Shown: in pieces, positions 1-6,156 of the stretch | Layout: each line of letters begins with the position of its first letter | How positions within the stretch are numbered: position 1 is the first letter of the stretch | Assembly (NCBI GenBank): GCA_963922535.1 | Contig: CAWUIN010000033.1 | Coordinates: forward strand, 1 to 29,042 | Source: Tectiglobus sp963922535 | GTDB taxonomy: Bacteria; Pseudomonadota; Alphaproteobacteria; Rhizobiales; Hyphomicrobiaceae | DNA: 29,042 nucleotides | Reading direction: 5' to 3' | Program-made: the position numbers and the translations under genes | Notes under the pieces: generated by a model | The model's input: only the letters and a program-made list of their open reading frames with translations | What the model was told of the DNA's origin: nothing | The model's database searches: none

Positions 1-532
1 GACCGGATATCCCTGGATTATGGAGTGTGTCAGTTAATATATGGATTGGTATAATATGCTTTTTTTGTGGATTTTCGGGGATAACATCGAAGATTCAATG
101 GGGCATTTAAGGTTTTTAGCATTCTATCTGCTGTGCGGTATTATAGCTGCCTTGGCGCAGGCAGGGCTCGATCCGAATTCGCCTATTCCGATGATTGGCG
201 CCAGCGGCGCAATATCAGGGGTGCTTGGCGGCTATATTCTGTTGCATCCCTTCGCCAACATCCGGGTGTTTTTTTTAATCATCATTATTCCAATGATTAT
301 AAATATTCCCGCAGCTCTTGTGCTTGGCCTGTGGTTTGCCGGCCAGATTTTTAATGCAGCCGTAACGCCGCCTGACTAGGCAGGCATCGCGTTTGGGGCG
401 CATATTGGCGGCTTTGTGGCTGGGTTGATTTTAATAAACGTATTCAAGCGCCGGGATGTGCCTATTTTGCAACGTCCGCTCTCAAAGCCGTTTGGCCGGG
501 AACGAGTGAGCCCCTGGCGCCGCCAGTCATAG
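1..532 (+). pseudogene. rhomboid-family intramembrane serine protease, decayed
   Basis: The frame beginning at 41 encodes NMLFLWIFGDNIEDSMGH and then IGASGAISG, the rhomboid core with the GxSG nucleophile serine. It stops at a TAG at 377-379. Read through that codon, the same frame continues to a second TAG at 530-532 with AHIGGFVAG, the helix carrying the catalytic histidine of the Ser-His dyad, and a normal basic C-terminal tail. A TAA at 35-37 also closes the frame just before the region where family members have the conserved W-x-H-x-x-x-N-M motif. That motif is damaged here, which suggests small indels as well. The serine and histidine halves are therefore separated by a stop and the 5' part is degraded or missing. 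The gene may extend left of the window. I infer a pseudogene. Translation from ATG 41 would give only a 112-residue fragment without the histidine. Confidence 0.75.
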
Positions 533-553
533 TTTCGCGGGAAGGGTGCCCCT

Positions 554-569
554 AGTGGTCTGTATCACT
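554..569. repeat. 16-bp imperfect palindrome, copy 1
   Basis: The sequence AGTGGTCTGTATCACT has half-sites AGTGGT and ATCACT around a 4-bp centre. A second copy with one difference (C to T at the seventh base) lies at 25247-25262. Flanking bases extend the dyad on one side of each copy: CT before this one and AG after the other, giving a combined pattern CTAGTGGTYTGTATCACTAG. It lies between the rhomboid remnant and dinB. It could be a repressor operator, the tip of a dispersed repeat, or an insertion scar. Confidence 0.5.
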
Positions 570-603
570 TAAAATGTTGGGTTAGGACGTCCAAATTTTA
601 TTT

Positions 604-664
604 CTGCCAAGGCGCGGCGAGTGAGGTGATACGAGTTATCATAAGCGAGCCGCAACACTGGCAG
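604..664. repeat. imperfect inverted repeat (possible hairpin or repeat-element remnant)
   Basis: The left arm CTGCCAaggcGCGGC (from 604) matches the inverted right arm ending at 664 (CTGCCAgtgttGCGGC when read on the other strand). Between them is a short dyad TGATAcgagtTATCA. No protein is encoded. The structure looks like a non-coding palindromic repeat unit rather than a terminator, because no T-run follows. Confidence 0.4.
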
Positions 665-667
665 CGT

Positions 668-753
668 CGAATTTTCCCATTTGTGGCGTTGCGTTTGTGA
701 AGGTGGGGCGGTGTCCCATCGAGCAAACGCTTCGCCACAAATGGGAAAATTCG
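668..753. repeat. long inverted repeat, 21-bp perfect arms
   Basis: The arms at 668-688 and 733-753 are perfect 21-bp inverted complements (core AATTTTCCCATTTGTGGCG). After two mismatches, a further 7 bp pair (691-697 with 724-730, GCGTTTG/CAAACGC). This leaves a 26-base G-rich loop at 698-723. The total is about 28 paired positions in 86 bp. No T-run follows either arm, so it is not a simple terminator. It may be a palindromic dispersed repeat or the terminal inverted repeats of a tiny non-autonomous element. Confidence 0.7.
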
Positions 754-820
754 CCCCGTCCAATGACGAAGGGAGATAAAAGTCCAGATCGTGCGGTGGG
801 AAGCGAAACGAGCTTTCTTT

Positions 821-877
821 CACCAAAAGTTGTGAAGAAAACGTTTTTTGTTTTCTTTTTGTTCTTTTCTTTTGGTG
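821..877 (+). other. stem-forming leader with polypyrimidine tract upstream of dinB
   Basis: CACCAAAAG at 821-829 and CTTTTGGTG at 869-877 are perfect 9-bp inverted complements. Between them a purine-rich stretch (gaagaaaac) faces a T/C-only run at about 851-873 and could extend the stem. The right arm overlaps the only strong purine-rich SD-like sequence (GGTGGAG, 874-880) before the dinB start, although that sequence is about 19 bases from the ATG. The role is unknown; an mRNA leader structure is one possibility. Confidence 0.35.
850..864 (+). promoter_or_regulatory. possible degenerate LexA (SOS) box
   Basis: GTTT-N7-GTTC lies 36 bp before the polymerase start. It differs by one base from the alphaproteobacterial LexA box GTTC-N7-GTTC. 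Y-family polymerase genes are often SOS-regulated, which fits. The surrounding T-rich tract makes a chance match likely, so this is tentative. Confidence 0.2.
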
Positions 878-899
878 GAGACTTTGCTAATATCAGAGT

Positions 900-2216
900 A
901 TGGCACATCAAGATTTCCAACCACAAAAGACGCTGAAATGGTTGTTTTTCGATCTCAACAGCTTCTTTGCCAGTGTTGAACAACAGGACAGGCCGGATTT
1001 ATGCGGCAAGCCGGTGGCGATCGTTCCGAGTGCCACCGATGCGACCTGCGCGATTGCCGCCAGCTATGAGGCCAAAGCCTATGGCATTACAACGGGCACC
1101 AAAATTTATGAGGCTAAAAAGCTCTGTCCATCCTTGATTTGCGTTCTGGCGCGCCATGATGTCTATGTTGATTATCACCGTAGGATTTTTGAGGAAGTCG
1201 AGCGGCATATCCCGATTGTGCAGAAATGCTCAATCGATGAGGCAGCCTGCAGTCTGACAAAAAACGAACAAACGCCGGATAGGGCCATCGCAATTGCTGA
1301 AAGTATCAAGCAGGGGCTGAGAAATAATATCGGCCCGGTTCTGAGCTGCTCCATTGGTATTGCGCAGAATATATTTCTCGCCAAGGTTGCAGCCGGCATG
1401 CAAAAGCCAGACGGCTTGGTCGTTCTGCCGCCAAACGCCTACAAGGATCAACTGTTCCGTTTAGCGTTGTCTGATTTGCCCGGTGTTGGCATAAACATGG
1501 AGCGGCGTTTAAGGCGTGCCGGTATTACAGCAATTGAACAAATCTGGCATCTGCAACCTAAGCATGCGCGACAGATATGGGGCACTGTAGCCGGGGAAAT
1601 TTTCTGGTACCGCCTGCACGGCTATGATATACCAAACAAGCCTGTGCGCAAAAACACCGTCGGCCATAGTCGCATTCTCGATCCCTCGCACCGCAACAGT
1701 GAACAAGCCTATCCAATTGTGAGGCACCTTGCTCTCAAGGCCTGTGCGCGGCTCCGGCGCTATGGGCTTTATGCCCGAAAATTAACCCTGACGGTACGCA
1801 CACAGGAAATACCCAACCAAGGACGCGCCTGCTGGTCTAAAGAAATATCTTTTGCTGCTTCACAGGATGATTTTACGATTTTGCGCGTCTTACATGGTCT
1901 TTGGCGGCAAATGCAAATCGATGCGCACAGAAAGCAGATTTTGAAAGTCTCCGTCACGCTGCACGATCTTTATGAACCGCAGGAGATGACGCTGGACCTA
2001 TTCGAAAGCGTGGAGCAGACATCACGCCAAGCCAGGTCTGATCGTCTGTCCCAAGCCATTGACGTGCTTAATAAACGTTATGGCGCACAAACTGTCACCA
2101 TCGGCACGTACCCTAACACCGCCGCTGGTTATATGGGTACGAAGATTGCTTTCAGCCGTGTGCCCGAACCGGCGGAATTCAGCAGTCCATCGGCTTTAGG
2201 GTACCCAATAAAATAA
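900..2216 (+). CDS. Y-family translesion DNA polymerase (DinB/ImpB-like)
   Basis: This 438-residue protein matches the ImpB/MucB/SamB group of Y-family polymerases, which copy past damaged template bases. The palm metal ligands are present: Asp18 in FFDLNSFFASVE, and Asp113-Glu114 in SIDEA. Phe23 follows in the usual steric-gate position. The usual YLDL-type stretch after the acidic pair is replaced by ACSL. Helix-hairpin-helix and little-finger regions follow (SDLPGVG at about 190; then the C-terminal half). QEMTLDLF near residue 360 resembles a sliding-clamp binding peptide. The start is ATG 900; the ribosome site is weak, and the upstream GGTGGAG is distant. The tail SSPSALGYPIK ends exactly where transposase-derived DNA begins, so the last residues may have been altered by insertion. 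Some databases label relatives a type VI secretion protein ImpB, which is misleading. Confidence 0.85.
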   Translation: MAHQDFQPQKTLKWLFFDLNSFFASVEQQDRPDLCGKPVAIVPSATDATCAIAASYEAKAYGITTGTKIYEAKKLCPSLICVLARHDVYVDYHRRIFEEVERHIPIVQKCSIDEAACSLTKNEQTPDRAIAIAESIKQGLRNNIGPVLSCSIGIAQNIFLAKVAAGMQKPDGLVVLPPNAYKDQLFRLALSDLPGVGINMERRLRRAGITAIEQIWHLQPKHARQIWGTVAGEIFWYRLHGYDIPNKPVRKNTVGHSRILDPSHRNSEQAYPIVRHLALKACARLRRYGLYARKLTLTVRTQEIPNQGRACWSKEISFAASQDDFTILRVLHGLWRQMQIDAHRKQILKVSVTLHDLYEPQEMTLDLFESVEQTSRQARSDRLSQAIDVLNKRYGAQTVTIGTYPNTAAGYMGTKIAFSRVPEPAEFSSPSALGYPIK

Positions 2217-2423
2217 ACGCTTGAGGATATGCAGACCGACCCTGCGGCGGGTGGTGATGCCCGGCCGGCCCTCTTCAGCATAAAGTGCGCCGAACTTTTC
2301 ATCGAAATGGCCGCAGTCGATTTTGCCCGCCAGGATCACGATCGGGTGGCGCATATAAATGATCGCACTGAGCTTGGAACGAAACATGTCATCGCAAATT
2401 TCTTCATGCTGTTTTGGCTTCAT
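2196..2423 (-). pseudogene. IS5-family transposase, N-terminal fragment
   Basis: Read from the ATG at 2423, the minus strand encodes MKPKQHEEICDDMFRSKLS, then a stretch with LAGKIDCGHFDEKFGALY and EEGRPGITTRRRVGLHILK. This is the characteristic opening domain of IS5-group transposases (LAGKIDW...GRPGIxTR...GLLLLK). Homology stops at about 2210, and the frame closes after 75 residues against several hundred in a complete enzyme. The DDE catalytic domain is absent. The fragment overlaps the last codons of the polymerase gene on the other strand, which marks the junction of an old insertion or deletion. It is not functional. Confidence 0.75.
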
Positions 2424-2614
2424 GATGCCCCGCCCGATGCCGCGAATCGTTTCTGTTTTATGGAATCATGATTGGGGGCTGAGGCCAAGCCGGAGATGCA
2501 AATTGCAAGGCTTTTCAACCTCAATTGCCATTACCTTGCAATCCAGAGAGATTGCTCTGAATATTTTATTATTATTATCAAAAACTTATATTTTTTTCGC
2601 GGTCGACTAAATAG
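2424..2614. other. AT-rich intergenic DNA, no gene seen
   Basis: This stretch lies between the transposase fragment and the lpd terminator. It is AT-rich, with a run of TTATTATTAT and long T tracts, and holds no credible coding frame. The part next to 2424 probably includes the outer end of the old insertion sequence, but I could not identify a terminal inverted repeat. Confidence 0.4.
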
Positions 2615-2657
2615 CCAAAAAATTCTTGCAGGCCGCCTGACAAATAAAGCGGCCCGC
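2615..2657 (-). terminator. intrinsic terminator of the aceE-aceF-lpd operon
   Basis: On the minus strand, GCGGGCCGC and GCGGCCTGC form a 9-bp stem with one G-T wobble and a 13-base loop. TGCAAGAATTTTTT follows, ending at about 2617. It begins about 30 bases past the lpd stop codon, the expected place for the operon end. Confidence 0.75.
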
Positions 2658-2687
2658 TAAAAATATTTTATTGCCAGTTGGCTAACA

Positions 2688-4757
2688 TCAACTCCGCTTG
2701 CGCTGCGGCGGCAGATCCGTACATACGCCCTCGAATACCTCGGCTGCCATTCCAACGCTCTCGCCTAAGGTTGGATGCGGGTGAATTGTTTTGCCAATGT
2801 CAGTTGCATCCGCCCCCATTTCAATGGCAAGGCAGACCTCGCTGATGAGATCGCCGGCATGCGTGCCAACGATCCCGCCACCAATACAGCGGTGCGTCTG
2901 TTCATCGAACAACAGCTTGGTAAAGCCCTCGTCGCGGCCGTTGGCGATCGCCCGGCCGGAAGCCGCCCACGGAAATATTGCCTTAGTGTAAGCAATACCT
3001 TTGGTCTTGGCTTCGGTCTCGGTGATGCCGGCCCAGGCAATTTCCGGATCCGTATAAGCAACGGATGGAATTTGGTGGACATCGAAAAAACTCTTGCGGC
3101 CATTGGCGGCTTCGGCGGCAACGTGGCCTTCGTGTACGGCCTTGTGCGCCAGCATAGGCTGACCGACGATGTCACCAATCGCGTGAATGTGCGGCACATT
3201 GGTGCGCATCTGCTTGTCGACATCGATAAAACCGTGCTCAGTGACCGCCACACCCGCCTTGTCAGCATTTATGAGATGTCCATTCGGCGCACGGCCGACG
3301 GCCACCAGCACCAGATCGTAGACCTGCGGATTTGCGGGCGCGTTTTCGCCCTCGAATGAAACGTGAATGCCATCTTTCTCGGCGGCCACCGCAACCGTTT
3401 TTGTCTTTAGCATAACATTGTCAAAGCGATGGGTGTTAACTTTTTCCCAGACCTTGACGAGATCGCGATCCGCACCGGCCATCAGGCCGTCAAGCATCTC
3501 AACGACATCGATACGTGCACCAAGGGTGGAATAGACGTTGGCCATTTCAAGACCGATAATACCGCCGCCGATCACCAGCATGCGCTTTGGAATCTGGCGA
3601 AGCTCAAGCGCGCCGGTTGAATCGACGATGCGTGGATCTTCAGGAATAAAGGGCAGTTTAACCGGTTCAGAGCCGGCTGCAATAATCGCCTTCTCAAAGC
3701 GCACAACCTGGCGGCCGGACCCATCGGTAAGATCAACCGCAATATGGTTGGGATCGAGGAAAGAGCCAGTGCCTGTCAGAACGTTAACTTTGCGGGCTTT
3801 GGCCATCCCTGCAAGACCACCGGTCAGCTTGCCAACGACTTTGTCCTTGTGTTGACGCAAAGCGGAAAGATCAATCTCAGGCGCCGCGTAAGTTATGCCG
3901 TGCGCAGCCATGGTTTTGACTTCATCCATGACGGCAGCGATGTGGAGGAGTGCTTTCGATGGAATACAGCCAACGTTGAGGCAAACACCGCCAAGCACCT
4001 GCCAGCGCTCAACCAGAACCGTCTGCATACCAAGATCAGCGGCCCGGAATGCAGCCGAATAGCCGCCCGGACCGGAGCCAAGAACAAGCATTTCGCAGGC
4101 AATGTCGCTGCCACCTTCATGCACCGCTGCAGCCGGTGCGTTCACAGGCGCTGGCTGCTTCACTGCATGGTCAGACGGTGCCGGAGCCGCCGCCGCTGTA
4201 TCTTCACTGCTCACCTCAAGCGTAAGAAGCAGGCTACCCTGAGCAAGCTTATCTCCAATCTGCACTTTAAGCTCAGCCACGGTGCCGGCAAAAGGTGCCG
4301 GCACGTCCATAGTTGCCTTATCGCTCTCCAGAGTGATCAGCGGGTCTTCAGGGGCAACTTGGCTCCCCGGTTCAACATGAATTTCGATAACCGGAACATT
4401 TTCAAAATCGCCGATGTCCGGTACGGTGACTTCCACCACTGCCATGTTTGCGGTCTCCAGGGACGGGGATTGACGAGAGCTCTCAAACTGGCTGGAGCTC
4501 TGAAGCGGCTGCTCTTGATCCGTGGGATCTTGCTGGGGAGCAGGCACAGTTTCTGCTGGTGTTCTGACAACAACGTTTACGGTTTCATTATTCTGCGTCG
4601 GCTTCTCCAGATCCGTTGGCTCTTTCTGAGAAGCAGGCACAGTTTCTTCCGGTGTGTTGGCAGAAACAGGGGGAGGTGATGGAGACTTGCCATCAGCCCC
4701 GTGTATCACCCACTTATTAAATATTTTTATCCAAGAGTCCGTTTTTCTTTTCGGCAC
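2688..4757 (-). CDS. lpd: dihydrolipoyl dehydrogenase (E3) with N-terminal lipoyl domain
   Basis: This flavoprotein reoxidises the dihydrolipoyl groups of the pyruvate dehydrogenase complex using NAD+. From GTG 4757 it has 689 residues. Residues 1-104 are a Pro/Glu/Gln/Ser-rich extension with two related 23-residue units 31 residues apart. A lipoyl domain follows at about 105-184, with the lysine at 147 in ESDKAT, then an Ala/Pro linker. The E3 core has FAD motif GSGPGG at 227-232, the redox cysteines 259 and 264 in CLNVGC, an NAD motif VIGGGIIG, and the C-terminal His-Glu pair in HPHPTLGE. The start is uncertain. GTG 4757 has GGAG 12 bases upstream and lies 31 bp after aceF. ATG 4445, just before the lipoyl domain, has GGAG at good spacing and would give 585 residues, but would leave a gap of more than 340 bp in a tight operon. 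Lipoylated E3 proteins are known from other bacterial PDH operons. Confidence 0.9.
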   Translation of the reverse strand: MPKRKTDSWIKIFNKWVIHGADGKSPSPPPVSANTPEETVPASQKEPTDLEKPTQNNETVNVVVRTPAETVPAPQQDPTDQEQPLQSSSQFESSRQSPSLETANMAVVEVTVPDIGDFENVPVIEIHVEPGSQVAPEDPLITLESDKATMDVPAPFAGTVAELKVQIGDKLAQGSLLLTLEVSSEDTAAAAPAPSDHAVKQPAPVNAPAAAVHEGGSDIACEMLVLGSGPGGYSAAFRAADLGMQTVLVERWQVLGGVCLNVGCIPSKALLHIAAVMDEVKTMAAHGITYAAPEIDLSALRQHKDKVVGKLTGGLAGMAKARKVNVLTGTGSFLDPNHIAVDLTDGSGRQVVRFEKAIIAAGSEPVKLPFIPEDPRIVDSTGALELRQIPKRMLVIGGGIIGLEMANVYSTLGARIDVVEMLDGLMAGADRDLVKVWEKVNTHRFDNVMLKTKTVAVAAEKDGIHVSFEGENAPANPQVYDLVLVAVGRAPNGHLINADKAGVAVTEHGFIDVDKQMRTNVPHIHAIGDIVGQPMLAHKAVHEGHVAAEAANGRKSFFDVHQIPSVAYTDPEIAWAGITETEAKTKGIAYTKAIFPWAASGRAIANGRDEGFTKLLFDEQTHRCIGGGIVGTHAGDLISEVCLAIEMGADATDIGKTIHPHPTLGESVGMAAEVFEGVCTDLPPQRKRS
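4494..4655 (-). repeat. 93-bp-period duplication in the lpd N-terminal extension
   Basis: Two coding units, at 4587-4655 (TPEETVPASQKEPTDLEKP...) and 4494-4562 (TPAETVPAPQQDPTDQEQP...), share about 14 of 23 residues. They include an identical 16-bp stretch at 4632-4647 and 4539-4554, exactly 93 bp apart. Several differences are conservative (Glu/Asp, Lys/Gln), which suggests the segment is translated as a flexible linker. Confidence 0.7.
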
Positions 4758-4788
4758 GGCTCATACGAACTCCAATTCATTCACTTTG

Positions 4789-6078
4789 CTAAAGGACCAT
4801 TTGGCGTAAATCTTCAAGCATCTCACACAAACGCCGCGTAAAGCGTGCTGCAAGCGCACCATCGATAATACGATGATCATAAGAAACACAGACTGGCAAC
4901 ATCAGACGCGGCTTGAATTCCTTGCCATCCCAGACCGGCTTGACCGTCGAACGAACGACACCCAGAATTGCGACTTCAGGGGCATTAACGATCGGCGTAA
5001 AGTGATTGCCACCAATGCCGCCAAGGCTCGAAATTGAAAATGTCGCACCCTGGATATCGGCTGGCGTAATCTTACCGTCGCGCATGCGCACCGAGACCTC
5101 GCCCATCTCCTTCGAGAGTTCGATGATACCCTTGCGATCGACATCTTTGATCACCGGCACAACCAAACCATCAGGCGTATCGACTGCGACACCAATATTA
5201 TAATAGTGTTTGAAAATCAAAGTATCGCCGTTAGGCCCTAGCGAAGCGTTAAAGGCAGGGAATTCCTTCAGGCAGGCCACAGCCGCCTTGAGCATGAACG
5301 CAAGTAGCGTCACGCGATAACCATCATCTTTTGCCTTGGCATCCAAAGACCGGCGATAATCGTCAAGCGTAGAGATATCTGCCTCATCGGCGTGGGTCAC
5401 ATGCGGCACATTAAGCCATGCGCGATGCAGATGAGGGCCTGAGAGTTTCTTGAGGCGTGAAAGTGGCTTTTCCTCAACAGGGCCGAATTTCGCAAAATCC
5501 TGTGTCGGAATTGGTGGAATGCCCATACCGCCGCCGGCAGGCGCGCCAACGCCACCGCCTGTTAAAGCACGCTTGACATCGTCTTTTGTAATTCGCCCTT
5601 TAGCCCCGCTTCCCTTGATGGTCTTAAGATCTATGTCAAGTTCGCGGGCGATCATGCGCACGGAGGGGCTGGCGTGCACACCGCCAAAATCAACTGGGTC
5701 CGGAAGCCCCTTCTGCTTGGCCGGGCTATCCGCATGCGATGCAGGAGAAGCCTCAGCAAGCGGCTGAGCAGGAGCCTTCGTCGGGGCTGGTGCCGCTGCC
5801 GCAGGCTCTTTCGAAGGCGCCGCAGTTCCAGCCTCACCTGCCTCCGCATCCAGCGTCAGGATGACACTGCCCATGCTTACCCTATCACCAATGGCAACCT
5901 GCAGTTCAACGATCTTACCTGCCTGTGGTGCCGGCACTTCCATGGTTGCCTTGTCACTTTCGAGAGTGACCAGGGGATCTTCGGCTTGAACTGTATCGCC
6001 AGAGGCGACAAGGATCTCGATAACCGGAACATCGGTATAGTCGCCGATATCTGGTACTTTGACTTCAATAACGGGCAT
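4789..6078 (-). CDS. aceF: pyruvate dehydrogenase E2, dihydrolipoyl acetyltransferase
   Basis: E2 forms the core of the pyruvate dehydrogenase complex and transfers the acetyl group from lipoyl-lysine to CoA. The 429-residue protein has a single lipoyl domain (residues 1-77, Lys43 in ESDKAT), an Ala/Pro-rich linker, and an E3/E1-binding domain (about 136-172, ASPSVRMIARELDID...GRITKDDV). After a Gly/Pro linker comes the catalytic acyltransferase domain, ending with DHRIIDG (His about 402, Asp about 406). I chose ATG 6078 because the lipoyl fold begins there. The open frame extends 18 codons further upstream without family resemblance. One lipoyl domain is fewer than the three of E. coli AceF, and the following gene encodes another. 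It lies 78 bp after aceE and 31 bp before the lpd GTG. Confidence 0.92.
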   Translation of the reverse strand: MPVIEVKVPDIGDYTDVPVIEILVASGDTVQAEDPLVTLESDKATMEVPAPQAGKIVELQVAIGDRVSMGSVILTLDAEAGEAGTAAPSKEPAAAAPAPTKAPAQPLAEASPASHADSPAKQKGLPDPVDFGGVHASPSVRMIARELDIDLKTIKGSGAKGRITKDDVKRALTGGGVGAPAGGGMGIPPIPTQDFAKFGPVEEKPLSRLKKLSGPHLHRAWLNVPHVTHADEADISTLDDYRRSLDAKAKDDGYRVTLLAFMLKAAVACLKEFPAFNASLGPNGDTLIFKHYYNIGVAVDTPDGLVVPVIKDVDRKGIIELSKEMGEVSVRMRDGKITPADIQGATFSISSLGGIGGNHFTPIVNAPEVAILGVVRSTVKPVWDGKEFKPRLMLPVCVSYDHRIIDGALAARFTRRLCEMLEDLRQMVL

Positions 6079-6156
6079 GAAGAGCGTCTCGATTTTCAAG
6101 GGTGAGAGGATGCGGGCCTGGATTAAAAACACAGGCCCTGGTTTTGTAGCAAATCA

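Noticed and set aside
668..753. Long inverted repeat as a transcription terminator for the rhomboid gene
   Set aside because: No T-run after either arm and a 26-44 base loop, not a typical intrinsic terminator.
697..936. Plus-strand open frame running into dinB
   Set aside because: It spans the inverted repeats and the T/C tract, giving a low-complexity Phe-rich product, and overlaps the polymerase start in another frame.
3744..4679. 311-residue open frame antisense to lpd
   Set aside because: It mirrors the codon pattern of lpd on the opposite strand, has a composition unlike real proteins and no recognisable motif.
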